Below, in pieces: positions 1-8,224 of a DNA stretch of 45,979 nucleotides. Below the pieces are notes generated by a model, which worked only from the letters and a program-made list of their open reading frames with translations, did not search any database and was not told where the DNA came from. Position numbers and translations under genes: made by a program. Every line of letters begins with the position of its first letter. Within the stretch, counting starts at the first letter, position 1. Source of the stretch: Bacillota bacterium (GTDB lineage Bacteria; Bacillota; UBA4882; UBA8346). The stretch spans positions 1-45,979 of the forward strand of contig JAEZJK010000014.1 in the NCBI GenBank assembly GCA_023415835.1, given 5' to 3'.

Positions 1-211
1 TCAGCCTCCGCGAATTGGCTGATGAGCGTCCCGGTTTATTTGACGCCCGCCCCGACCTCCCGGGTTAAGCTCGGTTTGGACGGCTACTTAATTAAGCAGC
101 TAAAGCGTAATTGTTATTGGCACTTAAAGTGCTTGCTGCAGTTTAACGAGGCCACAGCACCTCGACCCGCTACCTATGCCACCGCACTCCCCGTCGAAAC
201 CGGTCGCCCCC
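1..211 (-). ncRNA. ssrA: tmRNA (ssrA), 5' portion, cut by window edge
   Basis: Transfer-messenger RNA for trans-translation: it rescues stalled ribosomes together with SmpB and tags the nascent chain for proteolysis. Read on the minus strand, the RNA begins near 211 with the conserved 5' block GGGGGCGACCGGTTTCGACG. The tag frame lies at 92-121: GCC AAT AAC AAT TAC GCT TTA GCT GCT TAA, giving ANNNYALAA, whose YALAA end is the usual degradation signal. The self-complementary GCACTTAAAGTGC just upstream may belong to a pseudoknot. The 3' tRNA-like half lies beyond position 1. A weak TTTACC/TAAACT promoter could sit at 218-246; alternatively the RNA is processed from the smpB transcript. smpB lies directly upstream, the classic order. 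Confidence 0.93.
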
Positions 212-295
212 ATTAAAAGTTTAAAGGGTAAAGTGTGAATGGTAAAAATAATAATCAATAGTTTTGCTGACTTCGGTATTATATTATACTCTTTT

Positions 296-769
296 TTACC
301 TCATTCGTTGCTTGATCGCTTTATCAATATTTCGCTTGGCGTCGCGTTCGGCGATATCTTCGCGTTTGTCGTAGAGTTTCTTGCCACGGGCCAACGCCAG
401 TTCCACCTTGACCCGGCCGCGCTCGTTGAAGTACATCTGGAGTGGGACCAAGGTTAAACCCTTCTCACGGGTCTTACTGAACAAACGACGGATCTCCTCC
501 CGGTGCATCAGGAGTTTCCTGGTCCGGAGCGGTTCGTGATTGAACCGGTTCCCAAAATCATAAGGGCTGATATGACAGTTCAAAAGGAAAATTTCACTGC
601 CGTTACCGTTGATCTGGGCGTAACTGTCCTGCAGGTTTCCCTTCCCCTGCCGGAGGGACTTGACTTCGGTACCGGTCAGGGCGATTCCCGCCTCAAAAGT
701 ATCCTCGATAAAGTAATCGTGCCGGGCGCGCCTGTTTTCCGCGATTCGTTTTCGCTCCCGTTCGGCCAT
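296..769 (-). CDS. smpB: SsrA-binding protein SmpB
   Basis: SmpB binds the tRNA-like domain of tmRNA and delivers it to stalled ribosomes. The 157-residue product has the normal family length. It shows the N-terminal RRARHDYFIEDTFEAG block, the GTEVKSLRQGK loop, the GxxxKVELALARGKKLYDKR core and the lysine/arginine-rich C-terminal tail that becomes helical in the ribosome. The ATG start is preceded by AAGGAAGTGA. The tmRNA gene lies about 85 bp downstream on the same strand, so co-transcription is likely. No oddities seen. Confidence 0.97.
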   Translation of the reverse strand: MAERERKRIAENRRARHDYFIEDTFEAGIALTGTEVKSLRQGKGNLQDSYAQINGNGSEIFLLNCHISPYDFGNRFNHEPLRTRKLLMHREEIRRLFSKTREKGLTLVPLQMYFNERGRVKVELALARGKKLYDKREDIAERDAKRNIDKAIKQRMR

Positions 770-836
770 GGTTTCACTTCCTTACAAAGTCGCTTTAATA
801 TTATAGCATGAATTCACGTTTTGTCAATGCTGTCAA

Positions 837-2444
837 TTATAATAACGGATGTTGCAAAGTATCTACCGGGGCATAATCGTCACTAAGGAGCGGGGCTTTA
901 TTCTCTCTAATCATATTCAACACCAAAGAATTACTGACCAACACCTTGGCATAGTCCGTCACCTCTTCCCTGATTAAGCCTTCACGTTGAAAGCGCTCAG
1001 CACGGCTTTGCCAAACTTGATCATCCCAATACTCTTGGCTCATTGTTGCCACTAAAATCACATTCCTGGCTGATTCATCGCTCCCGCCGTACCAATTCCC
1101 AACCGGAAACAAATAAGCTTGCGGGAAGACATTCTTAAAGGTACGGGTCATTGAATATAACAACCGGCTTTTGGGACCTGCCAGCGCGCTCACAATATTG
1201 GAGACTATCACCCCTTTAGGAGTAAGGACCTTCCGGACGGCTTCTAAAAACTCCACCGTAGTTAAGTGGTAAGGGATGGTGCTTTCGGAATAAGCGTCGA
1301 TGAGCACCATATCATAAGGATTGACCCGTCCGGCAGCTATCTCCCGGGCTTTTTTAGCTATTAACAGCCGTCCGTCCTGGACTAAAACCTGTAGTTTAGG
1401 GTTTTTGGGAAGATCAAAAAACCGGTACGCCACCTCAGCCACCTGAGGATCAATTTCTACAATATCAATCTGCTTGATTGAGGGATAATCATGTAAAAAC
1501 TTTTTAGGCGCCGATCCGCCCCCTAAACCTATAAAGAGGACCCGCTCCGGTTTGGGATGGGCTACAATGCCTAAATGAAGGTAAGAAGTATAATCGAAGA
1601 CCATCTCCAGCGGGTTTTTAACATCCATCGCGCTTTGAAAAGAATTATCAAAATGCAAATTACGAATGGAACCGCTTTCAGCTACCATGATATGATGGTA
1701 CAGCGAATCCCGCTCATAAAGGATCTGCGATTGATTATAAAAAAAAGAGGATTTTCCGGATAAGATTATTCCGAAAATACCGAGCAAAATCAGGCCTACG
1801 ATGATCGAGATTAATAACAATCTCCGAAAATCCTTCGAAAACCCTTTTTCGGCCAAAGACTCCCCCTCTGTAATCTTTCGGTCATTACCCACCACTATCA
1901 GGAAAGCGAGGCCTAATAAAATAAATCCTAAAGCCAAAATGATATTACGTACTCCCATTAAAGGGATTAAAAAAAATGAAGTCAGCAACGTCCCGACAAT
2001 ACTGCCGGCGCTGGATACAGCGGATAATCTGCCCGCAGTATTGCCTATAGTAGTAAGGCTATGGCTCATTAATTTAATGGCAAAAGGAGATATGGTAGCC
2101 AAAAGCACGCTGGGAATAAAAAAGAATGCCATAGCCGCCATCAGTGATCCCATCCTGGGGCCTAGTTCGGCGCAGAAATAACTGACCGGTGTAGTCCAAA
2201 AAGGTAAAAAACACACCCAAATTCCGGCTCCGGTTAAGATTGTCCCCAGCATTAATAGGCTGGGAAACCTATCGGCATAACGGCCTCCGAAATAATAACC
2301 AAAGGTCAGGGCGGCCATCACCACCACAATTAAGGCCCCCCAGATAAAAATGGAACTGCCGAAAGTCGGCGCTAAGATGCGGCTCCCGACCATTTCGAGG
2401 GACATCAAGACTGCCCCGCTTAAAAAAACGACAAGATACAACAT
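837..2444 (-). CDS. Membrane-anchored spermidine-synthase-like protein (fused MFS/spermidine synthase type)
   Basis: 535 residues. The first ~225 are hydrophobic with about seven membrane segments (first one at MLYLVVFLSGAVLMSLEMVG). The second half is a cytoplasmic Rossmann methyltransferase-fold domain of the spermidine synthase family: FIGLGGGSAPKKF nucleotide loop, DIVEIDPQVAEVAYRFF, VQDGRLL and MVLIDAYSESTIPYHLTTVEFL. Such fusions are known as fused MFS/spermidine synthases; their substrate is generally undetermined, and true putrescine aminopropyl transfer is not established. Start is ATG behind AAAGGAG, with a TATAAT about 25 bp upstream (2469-2474). It lies between smpB and ackA and probably has its own promoter. 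Confidence 0.85.
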   Translation of the reverse strand: MLYLVVFLSGAVLMSLEMVGSRILAPTFGSSIFIWGALIVVVMAALTFGYYFGGRYADRFPSLLMLGTILTGAGIWVCFLPFWTTPVSYFCAELGPRMGSLMAAMAFFFIPSVLLATISPFAIKLMSHSLTTIGNTAGRLSAVSSAGSIVGTLLTSFFLIPLMGVRNIILALGFILLGLAFLIVVGNDRKITEGESLAEKGFSKDFRRLLLISIIVGLILLGIFGIILSGKSSFFYNQSQILYERDSLYHHIMVAESGSIRNLHFDNSFQSAMDVKNPLEMVFDYTSYLHLGIVAHPKPERVLFIGLGGGSAPKKFLHDYPSIKQIDIVEIDPQVAEVAYRFFDLPKNPKLQVLVQDGRLLIAKKAREIAAGRVNPYDMVLIDAYSESTIPYHLTTVEFLEAVRKVLTPKGVIVSNIVSALAGPKSRLLYSMTRTFKNVFPQAYLFPVGNWYGGSDESARNVILVATMSQEYWDDQVWQSRAERFQREGLIREEVTDYAKVLVSNSLVLNMIRENKAPLLSDDYAPVDTLQHPLL

Positions 2445-2540
2445 CTGGATTCTCCTTTTGAATTAATGATTATAATGTTATATTGGAGATTCTTTCTCCG
2501 GGCTGATCTCTCCTTCCGGATTTTAAAAAAGGTTTCGGTA

Positions 2541-2571
2541 TAAAAAAGCCCTGTCCAAAAAAGGCAGGGCT
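2541..2571 (-). terminator. Rho-independent terminator of ackA
   Basis: Minus-strand hairpin AGCCCTG / CAGGGCT with an 11-nt loop (arms 2565-2571 and 2547-2553) followed by a run of T, about 70 bp after the ackA stop. Confidence 0.85.
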
Positions 2572-2641
2572 AACATTGTTAAACATATTTCTAAATTATA
2601 CCAATAAAAGTTAATCCTCGATTAATAATCAAAATTATATC

Positions 2642-3841
2642 CTACTTTATCAACTCATATGAATCCCTGGCAATCAACAACTCCTCATTGGTCGGAACCA
2701 CCATTACCGTTACCTTGGAACGGGGTTTGCTGATGATCGCCTCTTTGCCGCGAAGCCCGTCGTTCTTCTTGGAGTCAAAGTCCACCCCGAGATGGATCAG
2801 TTGTTTACAAACATCTTCCCGGATAGAACAATCGTTCTCTCCGATTCCGGCGGTAAAAACCAGTACATCTAAACCACCCAAAGTTGCATAATATGAACCT
2901 ACGTATTTGACCAAACGTTGAATGAAAATATCATAAGCGTCCTTGGCCCGTTCGTCCCCTTCCCGCTTGGCTTTTTGGATATCCCGCATATCGCTGAACC
3001 CGGCCATCCCTAAGAAACCGCTTTTTTTATTCAACAAAGTATCTACTTCATTCGGGTTCAAATTTAATACGTTTTGCAAAAACGGAACAATCGCCGGATC
3101 GATATCGCCGCAACGGGTCCCCATTACAAAACCTTCTAGTGGTGTAAAACCCATCGAAGTATCAAAGCATTTTCCTTCCCTAATCGCAGCGGCGCTGCTT
3201 CCATTTCCCAGATGTAAAGTGACCATTTTCAATTTGTTTATGTTCTTCCCGAGGATTTCAGCCGCGCGTTTGGAGACATAACGGTGGGATGTCCCATGAA
3301 AACCATAACGCCGGACTCGGTATTTTTCATAATATTCATACGGTAAGGCATATAAAAATGAGGATCGCGGCATAGTCTGGTGAAATGCGGTATCAAAAAC
3401 GGCTATTTGAGGGGTATTGGGCATCAATTTTTTACAGGCTACTATGCCCATGATATTAGCCGGCATATGTAATGGTCCTAATTCCTTTAAACTTTCAATC
3501 TGTTTCAGTTCCTTCTCCCCTACCACAATGGCGCTGGAGAAAATTTCACCGCCATGCAGGACCCGGTGTCCAATGGCTTTGATCTCATCAAGGGATTTAA
3601 TAATCCCCTGGTTGGGATCGGTTAAAAACCCTAATACTGCCTGTAGCGCTTCACTATGGTCGTTGACCTTCTGTTCCAATTGGATTTTAGCGGCGTCCTT
3701 CAGTTGATGATTGATAACCGCATTCCCGTTGGCGCTGCCGATCCGCTCTACCAATCCGGCGGCTAACACTTCTTCGTTACGCATCTGGTAAAGCTTGTAC
3801 TTTAAAGATGAACTACCACTATTTAGAACCAGAATAAGCAC
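2642..3841 (-). CDS. ackA: Acetate kinase
   Basis: Converts acetyl phosphate + ADP to acetate + ATP, the substrate-level phosphorylation step of acetate fermentation. Visible ASKHA motifs: VLNSGSSSLKY at the N-terminus, GHRVLHGG, FHGTSHRYV, TLHLGNGSS, GTRCGDIDPAIV and FTAGIGEN. The frame is open to a TTG at 3877, but the GTG at 3841, behind GGGGG, gives 399 residues, the usual length, and removes a hydrophobic extension lying just after a leader hairpin. No phosphotransacetylase gene is adjacent, so pta must be elsewhere. Its promoter (3922-3950) and terminator (2541-2571) make it monocistronic. Confidence 0.96.
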   Translation of the reverse strand: MLILVLNSGSSSLKYKLYQMRNEEVLAAGLVERIGSANGNAVINHQLKDAAKIQLEQKVNDHSEALQAVLGFLTDPNQGIIKSLDEIKAIGHRVLHGGEIFSSAIVVGEKELKQIESLKELGPLHMPANIMGIVACKKLMPNTPQIAVFDTAFHQTMPRSSFLYALPYEYYEKYRVRRYGFHGTSHRYVSKRAAEILGKNINKLKMVTLHLGNGSSAAAIREGKCFDTSMGFTPLEGFVMGTRCGDIDPAIVPFLQNVLNLNPNEVDTLLNKKSGFLGMAGFSDMRDIQKAKREGDERAKDAYDIFIQRLVKYVGSYYATLGGLDVLVFTAGIGENDCSIREDVCKQLIHLGVDFDSKKNDGLRGKEAIISKPRSKVTVMVVPTNEELLIARDSYELIK

Positions 3842-3878
3842 AAAAAAAACCCCCAAACAAAGTATATTGTCAAACAAA

Positions 3879-3908
3879 AAACATTAACTAGCTGGGTAGT
3901 TAATGTTT
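3879..3908 (-). promoter_or_regulatory. Leader hairpin with T-run ahead of ackA
   Basis: Perfect 12-bp inverted repeat AAACATTAACTA / TAGTTAATGTTT with a 6-nt loop. On the minus strand it is followed by TTTTTTG, like an intrinsic terminator. It starts about 7 nt after the predicted ackA transcription start, so it would be the first structure of the ackA mRNA. It may stabilise the 5' end, attenuate transcription, or terminate the thioesterase transcript from upstream. Confidence 0.65.
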
Positions 3909-3921
3909 CACTACCATCTCT

Positions 3922-3950
3922 ATTATAGTCACGTAAAAATTGGTTTGCAA
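3922..3950 (-). promoter_or_regulatory. Sigma-A-type promoter for ackA
   Basis: Minus-strand -35 TTGCAA (3945-3950), 17-bp spacer, -10 TATAAT (3922-3927). Start point predicted near 3915. Confidence 0.75.
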
Positions 3951-3972
3951 TCCTATTTACAAAACGATAACA

Positions 3973-4386
3973 TTATCCCCCAATTTCAGACTCACTCACT
4001 ATTATAAAATCAGCAGTCGCTTCGGCGGTTATCATCCCGTTTTGACTAATATTAGCGCTGGTTTTAATTAATTTACCTTTTTTTTCAATGATTCTCCCGT
4101 TAATAGTCAATCGTTCCCCGATCCGGGTTGGTTTTTTAAAAGATACAGCCATTCTGGCAGTTATGGCTTTCATCTCACGGGAAAGGATCGCATAAGCCAT
4201 CGCTTCATCCATCAAGGTACTGAGAATCCCCCCGTGGACTAGGTTAATATAGCCTTGATATTCCTTTCCGGGGGTAAAATTGGCGACAACTCCGCCGCTC
4301 GTATATTCAAACTTTAATTTTAGCCCGATCGGGTTCTCGGTCCCACATGCAAAACAATAATTATCGGTTCCTAAATCAATTCCCAT
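3973..4386 (-). CDS. PaaI-type hotdog-fold thioesterase
   Basis: 137-residue single-domain hotdog protein predicted to hydrolyse acyl-CoA thioesters in the cytoplasm. Motifs: CFACGTENPIGL near the N-terminus, VHGGILSTLMDEAMAYA (the catalytic-helix region of the PaaI/4HBT class) and RMAVSFKKPTRIGERL. The start is the ATG at 4386 behind GGGGGTG. The frame runs 14 codons further upstream, but those codons lie in the terminator of the preceding chemoreceptor gene. Substrate is unknown. The N-terminal CxxC pair recurs in related thioesterases, but its role is not evident here. Confidence 0.85.
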   Translation of the reverse strand: MGIDLGTDNYCFACGTENPIGLKLKFEYTSGGVVANFTPGKEYQGYINLVHGGILSTLMDEAMAYAILSREMKAITARMAVSFKKPTRIGERLTINGRIIEKKGKLIKTSANISQNGMITAEATADFIIVSESEIGG

Positions 4387-4411
4387 AATTTCACCCCCAC
4401 TCCAGTTTATC

Positions 4412-4442
4412 AAAAAAGGCCGGATCAATTGAACCGGCCTTT
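4412..4442 (-). terminator. Terminator of the 4457-5905 chemoreceptor gene
   Basis: Minus-strand stem AAAGGCCGG / CCGGCCTTT (4434-4442 with 4415-4423), 10-nt loop, then T6. It starts 15 bp after the chemoreceptor stop. Confidence 0.9.
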
Positions 4443-4456
4443 ATAACTTGTTAAGC

Positions 4457-5905
4457 TTACACTTTAGTATTAACTTTGAAAACGTCGCATTGATGACACA
4501 TTTGACGTTTGTTCATGACTGAACCGTTAGGGGTGCCATCCCCACATAAAGTATCCGGAATTAGCCAACATTTTTCCTCTTTGCTTTGATAGCCCGGACA
4601 ATTGACAAAATTACAATCCAATACTCGCCAGCATCTCTTGAAGTCGGGATTAAGCTTAAACCGGCCGACCAACGCCGTAAGGTTGTCCGCCATCTCCACC
4701 AACTGAGCCGCAGATACAGCTAGGTTCTCCATGTTAAGCCGTTGTTGTTCAGTAGCGGTTGCTATTTGCTTGGTGCCTTTCACGTTTTGTTTGGAGATCC
4801 CCGCTACCGACTGCATGGTGCCGGTCATCTCCTCACTACTGGCTGCTTGTTGTTGCGCTGCGGCAGCAATTTCATGAATGGTATTCACTGTTTGAGTAAC
4901 CGATTGGGTAATGGCCGAAAAAGATTCTTTCGCTGAAATAGTAAGGGTGGTCCCCTCATCAACAACCTTGGTACCGACTTCCATGGCTTCAACAGCGGCA
5001 ATGGTTTCTTTTTGAATCTCATTAATCATCGACACAATCTGAATCGCGGAGTTAGTCGACTGCTCAGCCAAAGCCCGTACTTCATCAGCGACCACCGAGA
5101 ATCCCCGGCCATGTTCGCCGGCCCGGGCAGCCTCAATTGCCGCATTTAACGCCAGCAAGTTGGTTTGTCGGGAAATACCACGCATAACGTCTACGATTTT
5201 TCCAATTTCTAAGGAGCGTGTCCCCAACCTTTTTACGACGGTGGCCGACTCGTCCACGGTTTCTTTTAACTGAATTATCTTTGTATGGACCTCTTGAATA
5301 ATATCCTCACCGATTCTAGCCCGTTCAGCGGCTTGCGACGAAAAGCTGGCGGATTTTTGAGCTTCTCCCGCTACCTGTTGAGCAGTTTCGGCCATTTGTT
5401 GGGTTGCCAACACCGAAAGCTGAACGTTTTCATATTGTTCTTCAGTAGCTTGAGTCATATTGTCCATGGTATTAGTAATCTCTTGAGTGGCCTGGTTAGC
5501 ATGCTGAGCCATAGTAGACATCTCCGAAGCAGCTAACGCAAGAATCTCAGCCGAACTTAGATTTTCCTGTAAAATAACCCGGAGACGATGCAGCATCTCA
5601 TTAACGACTGATGCCAACATTTCTAACTCATCATTGGTTTTAATCTCAAGATCACGGCTAAAGTCGTTCTCATTTAGTTGTTTTGAAAGAACCATAAATT
5701 TCCGTATAGGGGAGAGTAGAGTTTTATTTATTAAAACATTGCCAACCGTCAAGAATAGTAGTAATTGGGAAATTAACATGACCAGTTGTAATAAGCCGTT
5801 ATTATTAATTAAGGGACGAAATAAAATATTGGAAACGGCCATGATTACATACATCACAAAGAAGTAAAACATTATTTTAGTTTTAATTCCGGAAAAGAAT
5901 TTCAA
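4457..5905 (-). CDS. Methyl-accepting chemotaxis protein with C-terminal Cys-rich (two-CW-like) domain
   Basis: 482-residue chemoreceptor. Two membrane segments lie within residues ~10-58 with only a few residues between them, so there is essentially no extracellular ligand domain. HAMP follows (~60-115), then a long signalling coiled coil with the hairpin tip GISRQTNLLALNAAIEAARAGEHGRGF that contacts CheA/CheW. The last ~55 residues are cysteine-rich: CWRVLDCNFVNCPGY, EKCWLI, DTLCGDG and CHQCDVF, resembling the two-CW module on some anaerobe receptors, a possible metal or redox sensor. The start is TTG behind GGGGAGGG. A decayed transposase lies upstream. Confidence 0.92.
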   Translation of the reverse strand: MKFFSGIKTKIMFYFFVMYVIMAVSNILFRPLINNNGLLQLVMLISQLLLFLTVGNVLINKTLLSPIRKFMVLSKQLNENDFSRDLEIKTNDELEMLASVVNEMLHRLRVILQENLSSAEILALAASEMSTMAQHANQATQEITNTMDNMTQATEEQYENVQLSVLATQQMAETAQQVAGEAQKSASFSSQAAERARIGEDIIQEVHTKIIQLKETVDESATVVKRLGTRSLEIGKIVDVMRGISRQTNLLALNAAIEAARAGEHGRGFSVVADEVRALAEQSTNSAIQIVSMINEIQKETIAAVEAMEVGTKVVDEGTTLTISAKESFSAITQSVTQTVNTIHEIAAAAQQQAASSEEMTGTMQSVAGISKQNVKGTKQIATATEQQRLNMENLAVSAAQLVEMADNLTALVGRFKLNPDFKRCWRVLDCNFVNCPGYQSKEEKCWLIPDTLCGDGTPNGSVMNKRQMCHQCDVFKVNTKV

Positions 5906-6135
5906 ACTTTTTCCCTCCCCAAGTTGCGTAACTACTAATTTTTTTCGACATTTCTAGGTAATATCCTTCTAATTTCGAGCTTTAAATTTGAACAAGCTGT
6001 TTTTTTGCCTGAGTTTAAGAAAGGGTTTTCACAGAATGCCTTTCTTATAATATCGTTATAAACCGGGATTTAATTAATGTTTATTTTAAGTTCATGATTA
6101 GCAATTATCTGAAATACTTCTATTTCTTTATCTAC
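5906..6135. other. AT-rich intergenic DNA, no gene recognised
   Basis: AT-rich stretch upstream of the chemoreceptor start. It should hold that gene's promoter, but no convincing sigma-A or sigma-28 match was found (a weak TAAA with GGATATTA lies near 5961-5985). The far end continues the reading frame of the decayed transposase before it reaches stops. Confidence 0.5.
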
Positions 6136-6413
6136 TGAATGAAATATGCGCAATATCATTAACGAACTTTTCTCTTTTACATACCCCATTATTGTCGCTG
6201 CGCTATTTGGGCGAAATACTAACGTACATATGAATGCGATCTATACATCAATTCGCTTCAATTGTTTTCGACACCCTTATATTCACATTGTTGCCTTATT
6301 ATTTGTCCACTTCTTTTCTATACTTTGCGTAGATTACTTTTTTCTCCGATACTTTGGAATCCATATTTTGCGGTACTCTAATTCCATTTTGTATATGCTA
6401 GGCTTTTAACCAT
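6136..6413 (-). pseudogene. tnpA: Decayed IS200/IS605-family TnpA (Y1 transposase) remnant
   Basis: Minus-strand translation in three frames gives successive blocks of an IS200-type TnpA: MVKSLAYTKWN from the ATG at 6413, then WIPKYRRK, VIYAKYRKEVDK, IIRQQCEYKGVE, IEAN, CIDRIHMYVSISPK and GYVKEKSSLMI. Several frameshifts and stops separate them. The first His of the HUH metal-binding pair (normally HIH) is Arg. The C-terminal half with the catalytic tyrosine is missing. The gene is therefore inactive and truncated. Its original start retains a GGAG site and an upstream hairpin (6412-6484). A plus-strand open frame at 6146-6409 is the shadow of this remnant. Confidence 0.85.
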
Positions 6414-6484
6414 AGCTCAATCTCCTTTTCGATATTTTTAGCTTGAATCCGCTTGCTATTGTATCAAATGTGAGATTGAGCTAT
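6412..6484 (-). repeat. 13-bp inverted repeat occluding the tnpA remnant start
   Basis: Perfect arms ATAGCTCAATCTC and GAGATTGAGCTAT (6472-6484 and 6412-6424) separated by 47 nt. Read on the minus strand, the second arm covers the GAG of the ribosome-binding site and the AT of the tnpA start, the arrangement known to repress translation in IS200 elements. Confidence 0.75.
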
Positions 6485-6504
6485 TTACCTTTCAATTCCC
6501 TAAA

Positions 6505-6529
6505 TAAAAAAGGGCTTGTCAGCCCTTTT
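6505..6529 (-). terminator. Terminator of secG and the glycolytic operon
   Basis: Minus-strand AAAAGGGCT / AGCCCTTTT stem with a 4-nt loop and T tail, immediately after the secG stop. Confidence 0.9.
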
Positions 6530-6537
6530 AAAAACTT

Positions 6538-6756
6538 CTAGTAGATTTCCGCTAGAATCAATAACACCCCGAAAGCAATCCCCAGCCACATGGTGGCTTT
6601 ATCCAATAACTTTTCAAGTCCTTTATTTTTGGCGAAAAACATCTGTCCGCCGGAACCGATTGCTCCCAATCCTTCCCCCTTACTAGGTTGCAAAATAATA
6701 ATAGCGATAAGGGCGATGGAATCAATCAACAACAATATCTGCAGAAAGAATTTCAA
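6538..6756 (-). CDS. secG: Protein translocase subunit SecG
   Basis: Small integral membrane subunit of the SecYEG preprotein channel. The protein has two hydrophobic segments flanking the conserved LQPSKGEGLGAIGSGG / MFFAKNKGLEKLLDK region. The start is taken as TTG at 6756 (KFFLQILLLIDSIALI...), because GGAGG lies exactly upstream (6764-6768); this gives 72 residues, normal for the family. A longer frame to 6795 lacks a binding site. It follows eno at the end of the glycolytic run, an order often seen in Firmicutes, and is closed by a terminator. Confidence 0.93.
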   Translation of the reverse strand: MKFFLQILLLIDSIALIAIIILQPSKGEGLGAIGSGGQMFFAKNKGLEKLLDKATMWLGIAFGVLLILAEIY

Positions 6757-6818
6757 GTTTACACCTCCACCAAAGTCTTCAAAATATTTTAGCATATTGG
6801 GGAAGGATCTACAAGTAC

Positions 6819-8126
6819 TTAGCGATTGATATTATAAAAAGCTCTTTTGCCGGGATAGATTGCTTCATCAGCTAAAAGATCCTCAATCCGTAGCAGTTGA
6901 TTGTATTTGGCAACCCGGTCGGTCCGTGATGGGGCTCCGGTTTTAATCTGGCCGGCATTGGTAGCCACGGCAATGTCAGCAATAGTGGCATCCTCAGTCT
7001 CACCGGAACGATGGGAGATAATTGCCGTATAACCAGCCCGTTTCGCCATTTCAATCGCATCCAACGTTTCTGTAAGCGAACCGATCTGATTTACTTTAAT
7101 TAAGATTGAGTTAGCTACCCCTAAACCAATTCCTTTATTGAGCCGCTCGGTATTGGTGACAAAAAGGTCATCCCCAACCAACTGAACCTTTTTACCAATC
7201 CGATCAGTCAACATTTTCCAACCGTCCCAATCTTCTTCAGCCATACCATCTTCAATCGAAATAATCGGGTAGTTGTTAACCAAGTCAGTCCAGAAGTCAG
7301 CCATTTCAGCCGAGGTTTTCATGATATTCGATTTCCAGAAGAAATACTTTCCGTTCTCCCCCTTTTCCTTAGCAGACTCCCATAACTCAGTGGAGGCCGG
7401 ATCCATGGCGATCATGATATCGCTGCCTGCATTAAATCCGGCGAGCTTAATTGCTTCCATGATCACATCCAAAGCTTCCTGGTTGCTCTTAAGGTTTGGG
7501 GCATAACCGCCTTCATCACCGACAGCCGTGCTGTAACCTTTTTCTTTTAAGACTTTCTTGAGGGCATGGAAAATTTCCGCGCCCCAACGGAGGCATTCGG
7601 CGAAACTCGGCGCGCCGACTGGCATTACCATGAATTCCTGAAGGTCAACACTGTTGTCGGCGTGTTTGCCGCCATTCAAAATGTTCATCATTGGAACCGG
7701 CAGCTCTTTGGAATTTACACCGCCCAAGTACCGATATAAAGGTAAATTCAGGCTGGCAGCAGCCGCTTTTGCTACCGCTAACGAAACCCCTAAGATAGCA
7801 TTGGCGCCAAGCTTTGCTTTATTCGGTGTTCCGTCCAACTCGATCATTACCTTGTCAACTGTCACCTGATCCAAAGCATCTAGGCCAATCACTTCGGAAG
7901 CGATGGCGTCATTAACGTTGTCAACCGCTTTTTGAACGCCGCGTCCCAGATAACGTCCCTTATCCCCATCACGAAGCTCAACAGCTTCAAAAGCGCCGGT
8001 GGAAGCGCCCGAAGGGACAGCCGCCCTGCCAATGCTGCCGTCGGCTAATTCTACCTCCACCTCAACAGTGGGGTTACCTCGGGAATCAAGTATTTCGCGT
8101 CCGTAGACATCAACAATCGTTGTCAT
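6819..8126 (-). CDS. eno: Enolase
   Basis: Dehydrates 2-phosphoglycerate to phosphoenolpyruvate; Mg2+-dependent, cytoplasmic. 435 residues. Visible motifs: DSRGNPTVEVEVEL, SGASTGAFEAVELRDGD (substrate loop), LNGGKHADN, GDEGGYAPNL, SIEDGMAEEDWDGW, GDDLFVTN, ILIKVNQIGSLTET (catalytic lysine) and ISHRSGETEDATIAD. The start is ATG at 8126 behind GGGAGG; the eight-codon upstream extension includes the binding site. The 98-bp gap to gpmI contains a TATAAT-like box, so an extra internal promoter is possible. Last enzyme of the CggR operon. Confidence 0.98.
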   Translation of the reverse strand: MTTIVDVYGREILDSRGNPTVEVEVELADGSIGRAAVPSGASTGAFEAVELRDGDKGRYLGRGVQKAVDNVNDAIASEVIGLDALDQVTVDKVMIELDGTPNKAKLGANAILGVSLAVAKAAAASLNLPLYRYLGGVNSKELPVPMMNILNGGKHADNSVDLQEFMVMPVGAPSFAECLRWGAEIFHALKKVLKEKGYSTAVGDEGGYAPNLKSNQEALDVIMEAIKLAGFNAGSDIMIAMDPASTELWESAKEKGENGKYFFWKSNIMKTSAEMADFWTDLVNNYPIISIEDGMAEEDWDGWKMLTDRIGKKVQLVGDDLFVTNTERLNKGIGLGVANSILIKVNQIGSLTETLDAIEMAKRAGYTAIISHRSGETEDATIADIAVATNAGQIKTGAPSRTDRVAKYNQLLRIEDLLADEAIYPGKRAFYNINR

Positions 8127-8224
8127 TTTAATAAATCCTCCCTTATTCATTTGATTATATTATTAGTTGTAGTTTAAAAGTTATTATTGCTATAAAAAAT
8201 CAGTGTTTCACCCAAGCAAAGGCC

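Noticed and set aside
6146..6409. Plus-strand 87-codon hydrophobic frame
   Set aside because: It is the complement of the decayed IS200 TnpA, whose protein blocks are clear on the minus strand; no ribosome-binding site.
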